From assembly GCA_964369175.1 (NCBI GenBank), contig CAYJEM010000024.1, forward strand, positions 1 through 27,876: a stretch of DNA of 27,876 bases. Direction: 5' to 3'. Shown in pieces: positions 1-7,048 of the stretch. The notes beneath the pieces are model-generated. The model made no database searches. It was not told where the DNA came from and worked only from the letters and a program-made list of their open reading frames with translations. Origin of the DNA: Tannockella sp964369175 (GTDB lineage: Bacteria; Bacillota_I; Bacilli_A; Erysipelotrichales; Coprobacillaceae). The position numbers were made by a program, and so were the translations under genes. Position 1 is the first letter of the stretch. Each line of letters begins with the position of its first letter.

Positions 1-662
1 ATATTTTTATCAACAACTAATCCTTCACATTGCATAAATTGATGTGAATGCGTTGCATCATCATCATCACGTCGGTATGTTTTACCTGGACAAATTACTT
101 TGATTGGTCCTTGCCCTTTTGCTTCTTGCATTACACGTGCTTGTACTGGTGACGTATGGGTACGTAATAACGTATTTTCATCGATGTAGAATGTATCTTG
201 CATATCTCTTGCAGGATGGTCTTTTGGTAAGTTCATCATTTCAAAGTTATATAAATCACTCTCTACCTCTGGTCCTCTTGCTACGCTATAACCCATTCCT
301 AAAAATAATTCTTCAATATCTCTAGTAACAATTGTAAGTGGATGCATTGCACCACTTGTAATCTTATTACTTGGTAAAGTGATATCAATGTTTTCTTCTG
401 CTAATTTCTTTTGTAAGACTTCTTTTTCAAGTTGTTCTTTTTTAGTTTCAATCGCATTAGTAATCTCTTGTTTTGTAGCATTTGATACTTGTCCAAAAGC
501 AGCTCTTTGATCTGGTGCCATATCTTTCATTGATTTCATTGCTTCTTGTATTGGTCCTTTTTTCCCTAGATACAATACACGTTGTTCATTTAATGATGAC
601 ATATCACAACATGCAGCTATCTTTTCTAATGCTTCAACTTTAATCTGTAATAATTGATCCAT
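1..662 (-). CDS. pheS: Phenylalanyl-tRNA synthetase alpha subunit (5' part, runs off window)
   Basis: The minus strand encodes the N-terminal ~220 residues of PheS, which with PheT forms the cytoplasmic alpha2beta2 enzyme charging tRNA-Phe. The protein starts MDQLLQIKVEALEKI, passes through the N-terminal helical arm with LYLGKKGPI, and enters the class II catalytic core: HPLTIVTRDIEELFLGMGY, GPEVESDLYNF, then the motif 2 region LLRTHTSPVQ and TYRRDDDDATHSHQF. The rest (including motif 3) and probably pheT lie left of the window. The ATG at 660-662 follows an AGGAGG Shine-Dalgarno. A T-box leader upstream gives tRNA-Phe-dependent control. The neighbouring ysgA–sspI order is as in B. subtilis. 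Confidence 0.97.
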   Translation of the reverse strand, partial: MDQLLQIKVEALEKIAACCDMSSLNEQRVLYLGKKGPIQEAMKSMKDMAPDQRAAFGQVSNATKQEITNAIETKKEQLEKEVLQKKLAEENIDITLPSNKITSGAMHPLTIVTRDIEELFLGMGYSVARGPEVESDLYNFEMMNLPKDHPARDMQDTFYIDENTLLRTHTSPVQARVMQEAKGQGPIKVICPGKTYRRDDDDATHSHQFMQCEGLVVDKN

Positions 663-681
663 AAATTTCCTCCTAAAATAT

Positions 682-708
682 AAAAATCGCTCCAACATAG
701 GAACGATT
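682..708 (-). terminator. T-box attenuator terminator before pheS
   Basis: Minus strand stem AATCGTTCC / GGAGCGATT (one G-U pair) with a 6-nt loop, followed by a run of T. It lies between the T-box sequence and the pheS ribosome binding site, the expected place for the conditional terminator. Confidence 0.9.
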
Positions 709-895
709 GAATCGCGGTACCATCCTAATTCATAACAATAATGTTATGCTCTTAATTCACTGTAACGTAGTGTTTACGGCGATGATTAGTCGCACTCCAA
801 GATGAATTCAACATCATTTCTGTAGAAAGCTTTCACCAATACTTCCCTCTCTATAACATTCCTGATATTTACTAGTTCTTATCAACGTTTTACCG
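685..895 (-). promoter_or_regulatory. T-box leader, phenylalanine specifier (pheS)
   Basis: Reading the minus strand, the leader shows an AGAGAG/GGTG-type Stem I element, the specifier loop GAATTCATC followed by CTTGGAG, with TTC (Phe) at 804-806, and near the 3' end the T-box sequence AGGATGGTACCGCG (712-726), which pairs with the uncharged tRNA acceptor end. The terminator hairpin follows at 685-708. Known mechanism: uncharged tRNA-Phe stabilises the antiterminator and lets transcription enter pheS. The specifier matches the downstream gene. Confidence 0.95.
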
Positions 896-901
896 TCTAT
901 A

Positions 902-929
902 ATTATATCAAATATCAAAATATTTACAA
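902..929 (-). promoter_or_regulatory. SigmaA-type promoter for pheS T-box leader
   Basis: Minus strand -35 TTGTAA (924-929), 16-bp spacer, -10 TATAAT (902-907). The predicted start near 895 lies just ahead of Stem I of the T-box. Confidence 0.75.
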
Positions 930-1558
930 GCTATTTTTCTAGTAGTAATTTACCACTAAATTCCCACCTTATCACTTTTAATTATTTTTCCAATTGTATA
1001 ATATTTTTTCATAACAATAAACATTACATATATTAATAGAACAACAAATACTCCATAAGCTATCCTATATATAACCGCATAATAACAAATATTGGTAATA
1101 TGTAAGCTTGATTATTATTTTATGCAAAATTAATGCACATTGCTTTATTAACTGATGTTTTTCCATAAATGCTTCTCAATTATAAAATTAGGGTATAAAT
1201 CTGAAATATTAATTTAAAGCACAAATGTGTTTGACACTAACAAACCAATTAATAACTAAAGTATTGTATATATAATATTCCGTCAAAAGCTAGCATGTAC
1301 ATACATATTTCCTTATGCACTACTGGATGAGTATAAAATAAATTATAAATTTATAAGAATGATAAGTGAGTCCAAAAGTAGTAACGGTATAGATACATGT
1401 ATCGTTAATTTACATGCTTCATTATATTGTTTTCTTTGACAAAATATAATGCTTTCAATACATATGCTAAAACCATAGGGATATAAAAGCTAATTAGAAT
1501 AATTTTATTATTATGATTAAACATTGTATGAATATTAATTCTAGATTTAAGTTATTGT
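930..1558. other. AT-rich gap with no intact gene; possible decayed membrane-protein gene
   Basis: No complete gene is supported in about 630 bp. On the minus strand there is a 39-codon frame (1405-1524) beginning MFNHNNKIILISF, hydrophobic but without a Shine-Dalgarno. Downstream, a separate open frame ending at 956-958 reads IAYGVFVVLLIYVMFIVMKK and then KYYTIGKIIKSDKVGI, resembling a last membrane helix and a basic tail. The intervening sequence is broken by stops in all minus frames. This could be the remnant of one membrane-protein gene, but AT-rich DNA produces hydrophobic frames by chance. A 12-bp palindrome, GATACATGTATC, sits at 1392-1403. Confidence 0.3.
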
Positions 1559-1591
1559 AAAAAGCAAGGTATTTCTTAAATGAAATACCTT
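1559..1591 (-). terminator. Rho-independent terminator downstream of the ysgA-type methylase
   Basis: Perfect 10-bp stem AAGGTATTTC / GAAATACCTT (1566-1591) with a 6-nt loop, followed on the minus strand by GCTTTTT. It lies about 10 bp after the stop of the gene at 1602. Confidence 0.85.
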
Positions 1592-1601
1592 TATCTATAT
1601 A

Positions 1602-2318
1602 TTATTTTGATTCGAAGTAATGCATCATTATCCCACCTGCCACTGCAACATTTAATGATTCAATTGTTGATATTGGTATATAGCCTACTTCATTACACAT
1701 TTCTATATGTTCTTTTGCCATACCATTACCTTCATTACCGAGAATGATAGCCATCTTTTCACTAGATTCGATGCAAGCAATATCTTTTCCATTTTCTAGA
1801 GCACTAGCTATAACCTTTGTTCCATTAGCTTGTAATGTTGTAATTGCTTCTTTAATATCAATGTAGTAGCAAGGTATATAGAAATGTGCTCCTTGCATTG
1901 AACGTAATACTTTATCATTATATATATCAACAGACTGATTTGAGAGCAATACTTGCTTATACCCAAATGCTAGTGCACTACGTATTAATGTCCCAACATT
2001 ACCTGGATCTTGTAGACCATCTAATATTAAGGTTCTTTCTGTATCTAATATCATCGTACTAGTATCTTTGTAACAAACTGCCATGATTGGCTGTGGCGAA
2101 GATGTAAAAGCTAGTTTTTCCATAACTGTTTCACTTACATAAATTACATCATTAAAATCATAATTAGGTAAAGAGGTAATAATTTGTTTTACCTTATTTG
2201 ATTTTAATGCTTCTTCAACAATATGATATCCTTCTACAAGATATTCATTTACACGGTACTTCTTTTGCTTGAGTTTTAGTATTTCTTTAATTGTATTATT
2301 TTGGGTTGATGTTATCAT
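1602..2318 (-). CDS. ysgA: SpoU/TrmH-family (SPOUT) rRNA/tRNA 2'-O-methyltransferase, YsgA type
   Basis: 238 residues with the N-terminal substrate-binding domain (roughly 1-90; LVEGYHIVEEAL) and a C-terminal trefoil-knot SPOUT domain. Motif 1 is DPGNVGTLIRSALAFG (residues 104-119, with N107 and catalytic-type R113); motif 2 is ILGNEGNGM (192-200); motif 3 is IPISTIESLNVAVAGG (214-229), slightly altered from the usual IPM-x-G-x2-ESLNV. The family transfers methyl from SAM to a ribose 2'-OH, usually in 23S rRNA; the exact target is not determinable here. It overlaps the upstream metallopeptidase gene by 4 bp, implying translational coupling, and lies beside pheS and sspI as in B. subtilis. Confidence 0.9.
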   Translation of the reverse strand: MITSTQNNTIKEILKLKQKKYRVNEYLVEGYHIVEEALKSNKVKQIITSLPNYDFNDVIYVSETVMEKLAFTSSPQPIMAVCYKDTSTMILDTERTLILDGLQDPGNVGTLIRSALAFGYKQVLLSNQSVDIYNDKVLRSMQGAHFYIPCYYIDIKEAITTLQANGTKVIASALENGKDIACIESSEKMAIILGNEGNGMAKEHIEMCNEVGYIPISTIESLNVAVAGGIMMHYFESK

Positions 2319-2980
2319 ATTGTCTCCTTCTTTAATAATGCGACTCTTTGTTTATAATCAGGCATTCTTTTTTCTATTTCACTATAAAATCTTTTTGAAT
2401 GATTTGGTTCAATACTATGACATAGTTCATGCATAACTACATAATCTATTAAATAATAATCTAGATGAATAAGCGAAAGTGCAAATGAAACCTTACTTTG
2501 ATTATAGAAACTTGCACCCCACCTTGATTTTGTATCTTGAATAATAATCGTACTAATTGAAAAATCAAAATAATTATCTAAATATACTTTTGTCTTTATT
2601 GTAACATACTGTAATAAAATATCTTTAGCATACATCATAAATGCTTTCTTTACATTGTTATGATATACGTAAATAATATCACCATTAATACTACACTGAT
2701 ATCTTTTTTTATCAATTACACATATTGTATATCTTTTCCCAAATATCATAACATACCCTTCATGGACATATTGTGCCTTAGGGACATAACTTTCAATTCT
2801 TTGGATAATTTTGTTTTGATTTTGTATAATCATATTTTCAATTATTGATGTTTTTATAAAATAATTAGCTGTAACTTGAATCATACCATTACGTATCTTT
2901 AAATAACAATTTTTAATGTTTTTTCTAGTTACTGTATATGTATATATTTTATTTTGTAATCTTATTTCATGTTTTTCCAT
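2315..2980 (-). CDS. YgjP/DUF45-type zinc metallopeptidase
   Basis: 221 residues. The C-terminal half holds KSRWGAS (151-157) and the zinc-binding HELCH (184-188) followed by NHSKRF with H194 as likely third ligand, the hallmark of the YgjP/UPF0016-like 'M48-type' DUF45 family. The N-terminal half is a strand-rich region of basic character with no signal peptide, so it is probably cytoplasmic. Physiological substrate is unknown for most members. The ATG at 2978-2980 has an ACGAGG ribosome binding site and a sigmaA-like promoter at 3005-3033. The stop overlaps the start of the methylase (ATGA), so the two form an operon. Confidence 0.85.
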   Translation of the reverse strand: MEKHEIRLQNKIYTYTVTRKNIKNCYLKIRNGMIQVTANYFIKTSIIENMIIQNQNKIIQRIESYVPKAQYVHEGYVMIFGKRYTICVIDKKRYQCSINGDIIYVYHNNVKKAFMMYAKDILLQYVTIKTKVYLDNYFDFSISTIIIQDTKSRWGASFYNQSKVSFALSLIHLDYYLIDYVVMHELCHSIEPNHSKRFYSEIEKRMPDYKQRVALLKKETI

Positions 2981-2988
2981 AATTACCT

Positions 2989-3018
2989 CGTATAAATCTT
3001 TATTATTGTACCATAATA
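2989..3018 (+). promoter_or_regulatory. SigmaG-like promoter for sspI
   Basis: -35-like CGTATA (2989-2994) and -10-like CATAATA (3012-3018) with a 17-bp spacer, close to the forespore sigmaG pattern (TGAATA / CATACTA). SspI genes are expressed in the forespore in Bacillus, which fits; the assignment rests on sequence similarity only. Confidence 0.5.
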
Positions 3019-3033
3019 AAAAAAAGAGGTGAA
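3005..3033 (-). promoter_or_regulatory. SigmaA-like extended -10 promoter for metallopeptidase–methylase operon
   Basis: Minus strand -35 TTCACC (3028-3033), 17-bp spacer, -10 TACAAT (3005-3010) preceded by TGG (extended -10). The -35 coincides with the sspI Shine-Dalgarno on the other strand. Confidence 0.55.
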
Positions 3034-3036
3034 GAT

Positions 3037-3237
3037 ATGAATATACGAAGTGCTTTATTACAAAAGCTACATGGATGTAGTAGTAATGACTTACAACAGA
3101 TTATTAGTGATGGTATTCATTCAAAAGAAGAAACAATTCTACCTGGATTGGGTGTTCTATTCGAAGAATATTACCTTTCGCTAAATGATACACAACAAAA
3201 TGAATTACTACAATCAATAAGCCAATTATTAAAATAA
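3037..3237 (+). CDS. sspI: Small acid-soluble spore protein SspI
   Basis: 66 residues, near the 71 of B. subtilis SspI. The conserved centre is clear: NIRSALLQKLHG, SSNDLQQIISDGIHSKEE, LPGLGVLFEEYY, and a C-terminal end LLQSISQLL. SspI is a minor SASP packed in the spore core of Bacillus-type endospores; its molecular role is poorly known. The ATG at 3037 follows AGAGGTGA (3025-3032). It is divergent from the metallopeptidase–methylase pair and close to pheS, as in B. subtilis. This gene is the best evidence in the window that the organism sporulates. Confidence 0.93.
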   Translation: MNIRSALLQKLHGCSSNDLQQIISDGIHSKEETILPGLGVLFEEYYLSLNDTQQNELLQSISQLLK

Positions 3238-3250
3238 TTGGCTATTTTTT
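3220..3250 (+). terminator. Terminator of sspI overlapping both convergent gene ends
   Basis: Perfect 9-bp stem AGCCAATTA / TAATTGGCT (3220-3243), 6-nt loop, then ATTTTTT. The sspI stop codon (3235-3237) is inside the hairpin and the stop of the opposite-strand gene begins at 3242. There is no T-run on the minus side, so it should act for sspI only. Confidence 0.85.
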
Positions 3251-3619
3251 GTTTATATATAATATAATTGATGTTATTAGTGTTATAAATACAATATCAA
3301 ATTTAAGTATATTATCTTGTACATTGAAATATGATAGTATTGATGCACATAGGAAAATACAAATATATCCTATATAAACTTTTGTATTATTTTTTGTTTT
3401 GATGTAATAACCTGCTAACTTAGCTAATTCAATAAAAATGTAGTTTGTTAGAATTACAAGTAAAAAATACATTGTAGTAAATATATTTTCTGTAAACATT
3501 CTTTGTCCTGCATATAACACATCACATTGGTAATACATAGTAATTCCAATTAAAAATGCAACAAACCCAACAATGCAACTAATTACAACATCAAATAAAA
3601 ATTCTTTCTTTGTTTTCAT
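3242..3619 (-). CDS. Uncharacterised four-helix membrane protein
   Basis: 125 residues with about four hydrophobic segments (roughly 8-27, 45-65, 80-98 and 102-121), a positively charged N-terminus (MKTKKEF) and an end in NKK. I do not recognise a family. Its ATG follows the stop codon of the upstream gene with no intervening base, and its ribosome binding site (GTGAGGAAC) lies inside that gene's last codons, so the two are translationally coupled and probably act together. No separate promoter was seen. Its 3' end touches the sspI terminator. Confidence 0.7.
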   Translation of the reverse strand: MKTKKEFLFDVVISCIVGFVAFLIGITMYYQCDVLYAGQRMFTENIFTTMYFLLVILTNYIFIELAKLAGYYIKTKNNTKVYIGYICIFLCASILSYFNVQDNILKFDIVFITLITSIILYINKK

Positions 3620-4438
3620 TTATTGTTCCTCACTTTGCATTGGATACATATCAATTGAAAATACATATTCTTCAGTTTCATTAGATAAAATTATTACTGC
3701 ACTAATCTCTCTGTCAAGGAATGTGAATTCTTCAATCTTATCTTCTGTATAATACATAATATCAGTATTTTCATTATATTCATTTAATGGCATAAATATT
3801 TTTTCAAACACTTCATAATCATTATCAACTTTATATCGATATTCAATAGCAATGTCCGTATATTTGCTTACATCAGTTGCCATCGCTATTTTACCTAATT
3901 GCATAAATGTATCAGCAATATATGCATTTTCAATACGGTATTCCTTACTTGAACCTACTAAACGAATGCAACTTGTAATATCTGCCTCATTTGTAGAAAT
4001 GTTTGTTTCTCCTTGCATTATATGCACTTTAGCGCTACTTAAATTCATTGTGGTTTCATCCATCAATGTAGCATCAATTTGCATTAGCGGTATCTCATAT
4101 TCAAGTTTATCTGTAATTGTAATGTTTTGTGTGCTTTCTATAACTTGATCATCAAGAACTAATTCAACAATAATTGTATACTCACTTCCATTTTGCATTA
4201 CATCATGATTTTTTAATCCGACTATTTGTCCACCAACAATAAGGTTATTTTCGATCTGTGTAACTTGCACATTTTGAATCTTTAAATGATCATTTTCAAC
4301 ATTTAAAATATAATGTGAGGAAACTGTCTTATCATATGTGTGAAATGAAAATAGAGGATAAAATATAACCAAAGATGTAATTAACAAAATCATTGCAATT
4401 AATAAAATAATTGCTTCATTTTTCATTTTCTTTTCCAT
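3620..4438 (-). CDS. Uncharacterised membrane-anchored extracytoplasmic protein
   Basis: 272 residues from the ATG at 4436-4438, chosen because GGTGGTGA lies 5 bases upstream; a longer frame starting at 4465 lacks a ribosome binding site. One N-terminal membrane segment (about residues 8-27, after MEKKMKNEA) is followed by a strand-rich outside domain of about 240 residues with few cysteines and an acidic C-terminus (PMQSEEQ). There is no lipobox, so it should be anchored by the uncleaved helix. I recognise no domain. It has its own sigmaA-type promoter, overlapped by a palindrome, and is directly coupled to the downstream membrane protein. Confidence 0.7.
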   Translation of the reverse strand: MEKKMKNEAIILLIAMILLITSLVIFYPLFSFHTYDKTVSSHYILNVENDHLKIQNVQVTQIENNLIVGGQIVGLKNHDVMQNGSEYTIIVELVLDDQVIESTQNITITDKLEYEIPLMQIDATLMDETTMNLSSAKVHIMQGETNISTNEADITSCIRLVGSSKEYRIENAYIADTFMQLGKIAMATDVSKYTDIAIEYRYKVDNDYEVFEKIFMPLNEYNENTDIMYYTEDKIEEFTFLDREISAVIILSNETEEYVFSIDMYPMQSEEQ

Positions 4439-4454
4439 TTTTATCACCACCGTT

Positions 4455-4483
4455 ATTATACACACAATTAATTATATAGACAA
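4455..4483 (-). promoter_or_regulatory. SigmaA-type promoter of the two-gene membrane cassette
   Basis: Minus strand -35 TTGTCT (4478-4483), 17-bp spacer, -10 TATAAT (4455-4460). The start codon lies about 17 bases below the -10, so the leader is very short. Confidence 0.7.
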
Positions 4484-4491
4484 GTCTATAT
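4474..4491. repeat. Palindrome ATATAGAC-AA-GTCTATAT over the -35 (candidate operator)
   Basis: Two perfect 8-bp arms around AA, covering the whole -35 element of the promoter at 4455-4483. The position suits a repressor site; no regulator is identifiable in the window. Confidence 0.45.
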
Positions 4492-4500
4492 TTTCGACAT

Positions 4501-4523
4501 AAAAAAAGGAGCAAAAGCTCCTT
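4501..4523 (-). terminator. Terminator of pfkA–pyk
   Basis: Minus strand stem AAGGAGC / GCTCCTT with a TTTT loop followed by at least five T, 8 bases after the pyk stop. Confidence 0.93.
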
Positions 4524-4531
4524 AATATGTA

Positions 4532-5971
4532 TTATTTTACAGTGATTAACTCTAAATAACTTGTAGTTCCACCAACACCTGGAGTTCCTGCAGTAATTAA
4601 GATTAATTGTCCTGGTTCAACACCATTTTCTTTAGCAATAATTTGTGCATATTCTAATTGTGTTGTACGATCATTCATAGCTTTACATACAATTCCTTTT
4701 ACACCCCAGTTTAATGCAAGTGAACGTGTAATTGGTTCATATGGAGTTGCTGCGATTACCATTGATTCTGGACGGTATCTAGATACTTTTCTAGCAGTTG
4801 ATCCACTTTCAGTGAATACTACGATAGCAGCTACTTTGAATTTTGATGCGATTTCAGCAACAGACATACAAATTGCTTCAGATGGATCATCATTAGCAGT
4901 TTTAACAGCTCTTACACGTAATGCATCATAATCTAATGTTGATTCTGTTTTTGTTGCGATTTTTGTCATTGTAGCAACTGACTCTTCAGGATATTTCCCT
5001 TGAGCTGATTCCCCAGATAACATGATTGCATCAGTTCCATCATAAATTGCATTTGCAACGTCACTAACTTCTGCTCTAGTTGGTCTTGGATTTGTTTGCA
5101 TACTTTCTAACATTTGTGTAGCAGTAATTACAACTTTACCAGCATCTTTACATTTTTTAATTAATTGTTTTTGAATTAAAGGTACATCTTCAGCAGGTAC
5201 TTCTACCCCTAAATCTCCACGTGCTACCATGATACCATCAGCAACTTTTAAGATTTCATCCATGTTATCAACACCTTCATTGTTTTCAATTTTAGCGATG
5301 ATTTGGATTTCTGGACGACCGTTTTCAATTAATAATTTTTTAACGTCTAATACGTCTTGTGCACGTCTTACAAATGAAGCAGCAACAAAGTTAACACTTT
5401 GTGTACATCCAAAAGTAATATCTTCAATATCTTTTGGAGATAAATAATCAAAACCAAGTTTAATTCCTGGAACATTGATTCCACGAGTATTTTTAACGAT
5501 ACCATCATTTGCACATACACATACAATGTCAGTACCTTCTACATGGTCAACTAATAATTCTACTTGACCATCATTTACTAGGATGAAACCACCAGGTTTA
5601 ACATCTTTATATAACTCTTTATAACTGATTGTAAAACGATCACTTGTACCTTCGATATCTTCAACACAGATAACAGAAGTTTGCCCGTTTTTGAATTCAG
5701 TTGAACCGCCAACAAATTTACCAGTTCTAATTTCTGGTCCTTTTGTATCTAATAATACAGCGATATTTTTATTACATTCTTTGCTTAATTTATTTGCTAA
5801 TTCAATTCTAGCACCATGTTCTTGATGATCTCCATGTGAGAAGTTTAAACGCATAACATTCATTCCCGCAAGAATTAATTTTTTCATCATTGCTTCGTTT
5901 TCACTAGCTGGTCCAATTGTACATACAATACGAGTTTTTTTCTTTCTCTCTTTTTCTAAAATAATACTCAT
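4532..5971 (-). CDS. pyk: Pyruvate kinase
   Basis: 479 residues, catalysing PEP + ADP to pyruvate + ATP in glycolysis. Visible signatures include TRIVCTIGPAS (13-23), MRLNFSHG (40-47), LLDTKGPEIRTG, the active-site block IIAKIENNEGVDNMDEIL, VARGDLGVEVP, and the Mg/K site region VVITATQMLESM, followed by the C-terminal allosteric domain. It lacks the extra C-terminal PEP-utilising-like domain found in the longer B. subtilis enzyme. The ATG follows AGAGGAAAAGAA. It is 15 bp downstream of pfkA and ends before a strong terminator, so the two form a glycolytic operon. Confidence 0.97.
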   Translation of the reverse strand: MSIILEKERKKKTRIVCTIGPASENEAMMKKLILAGMNVMRLNFSHGDHQEHGARIELANKLSKECNKNIAVLLDTKGPEIRTGKFVGGSTEFKNGQTSVICVEDIEGTSDRFTISYKELYKDVKPGGFILVNDGQVELLVDHVEGTDIVCVCANDGIVKNTRGINVPGIKLGFDYLSPKDIEDITFGCTQSVNFVAASFVRRAQDVLDVKKLLIENGRPEIQIIAKIENNEGVDNMDEILKVADGIMVARGDLGVEVPAEDVPLIQKQLIKKCKDAGKVVITATQMLESMQTNPRPTRAEVSDVANAIYDGTDAIMLSGESAQGKYPEESVATMTKIATKTESTLDYDALRVRAVKTANDDPSEAICMSVAEIASKFKVAAIVVFTESGSTARKVSRYRPESMVIAATPYEPITRSLALNWGVKGIVCKAMNDRTTQLEYAQIIAKENGVEPGQLILITAGTPGVGGTTSYLELITVK

Positions 5972-5986
5972 TTCTTTTCCTCTTTC

Positions 5987-6952
5987 TTATTGATAAATTA
6001 CTTTTGATACATCTTCATATATAGATAAATCTGGTGTTCTTTTGTGTGACAGTGTTTCTTGAATATCTAATCCAACGATTTTTCCATTCACTTCACTTAC
6101 ACATAAACCACCCTTATTTGCTTCTAATAATTCAACTGCAAAGATACCCATACGTGTTGCAAGTACTCTATCTCTTGCAGATGGTCTACCACCACGTTGC
6201 ATATGTCCTAAAACATTTGCACGTGTTTCAAATCCAGTTGCTGCTTCTACTTTTTTTGCTAATTCATGAACATCAGTAATATGCTCAGTAATTACTACAA
6301 TTGCATGTGACTTATCTGAAGCTCTTGAAGCTTTTAATGTTTCAATTACTTTTGCTTCATCAAACCCTGATTCAGCTGTAATGATTAACTCTGCTCCTGC
6401 AGCAATTCCTGCATGAATAGCTAAGTCTCCACAATAGCGACCCATTACTTCTAAAATTGTACAACGTTGATGTGAACTAGATGTATCTCGTAATCTATCT
6501 AATGCATCCACAATCGTATTTAATGCCGTATCAAACCCAATAGTAAAATCTGTATCTGGAATATCATTATCAATCGTTCCTGGTAAACCAATACAGTTAA
6601 TACCCATTTCCGTTAATTTTAATGCTCCATTGTAGCTTCCGTCGCCTCCGATAACAACTAAAGCTTCCATACCCACTTTTTCCATTTGTTTGATTGCTTG
6701 TTTTCTGATTTCTGGATCTTTGAAATCAGGGAAACGAGCAGATTTTAAGAATGTCCCACCTAAATTGATAATATTACGTGTTGTAGTATGATCAAATTTG
6801 ATGAAATCACCATTAAATAAACCTTGGTATCCTAATCGTACACCATATACTTCAATATCTTTGTTAAGACATGTTCTTGCAACCGCGCGAACTGCAGCGT
6901 TCATCCCAGGAGCGTCCCCACCTGATGTTAATACGCCTATACATTTTACCAT
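5987..6952 (-). CDS. pfkA: ATP-dependent 6-phosphofructokinase
   Basis: 321 residues, the length of B. subtilis/E. coli type PfkA. It phosphorylates fructose 6-phosphate to fructose 1,6-bisphosphate. Seen: GVLTSGGDAPGMNAAVRAV (6-24), GGDGSYNG (102-109; the Gly after GGD marks the ATP-dependent rather than PPi type), catalytic GTIDNDIPDTD (125-135, D128 as base), EVMGRYCGDLA, and ANVLGHMQRGGRPSARDR. The ATG follows AGGAGA with a 10-base spacing. It has its own extended -10 promoter. The usual accD–accA pair between dnaE and pfkA in Bacillus is absent here. Confidence 0.97.
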   Translation of the reverse strand: MVKCIGVLTSGGDAPGMNAAVRAVARTCLNKDIEVYGVRLGYQGLFNGDFIKFDHTTTRNIINLGGTFLKSARFPDFKDPEIRKQAIKQMEKVGMEALVVIGGDGSYNGALKLTEMGINCIGLPGTIDNDIPDTDFTIGFDTALNTIVDALDRLRDTSSSHQRCTILEVMGRYCGDLAIHAGIAAGAELIITAESGFDEAKVIETLKASRASDKSHAIVVITEHITDVHELAKKVEAATGFETRANVLGHMQRGGRPSARDRVLATRMGIFAVELLEANKGGLCVSEVNGKIVGLDIQETLSHKRTPDLSIYEDVSKVIYQ

Positions 6953-6992
6953 ATTGACATTCTCCTATGTTTCTTTAAATTATTTCCGTATC

Positions 6993-7021
6993 ATTCTAAC
7001 ATAAATTAAAATATGTTTCTA
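6993..7021 (-). promoter_or_regulatory. Promoter of pfkA–pyk
   Basis: Minus strand extended -10 TGT-TAGAAT (-10 at 6993-6998) with a weak -35 TAGAAA (7016-7021) at 17-bp spacing. It lies between dnaI and pfkA, so glycolysis can be expressed apart from the replication operon. Confidence 0.6.
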
Positions 7022-7048
7022 TTAATTTTTACAATTTATTTTATTTTT

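Noticed and set aside
104..325. Plus-strand 73-residue leucine-rich frame
   Set aside because: It is the antisense of pheS, whose motifs are unmistakable on the minus strand.
1231..1280. Perfect TTGACA near 1231 and TATAAT near 1271 on the plus strand as a promoter
   Set aside because: The two elements are about 34 bp apart, far beyond a usable spacing, and no plus-strand gene follows.
1435..1450. TTGACA and TATAAT close together on the plus strand
   Set aside because: Only about three bases separate them, so they cannot form a sigmaA promoter.
1405..1524. 39-codon minus-strand frame MFNHNNK… as a real small gene
   Set aside because: No Shine-Dalgarno and no conserved context; kept only as part of a possible gene remnant.
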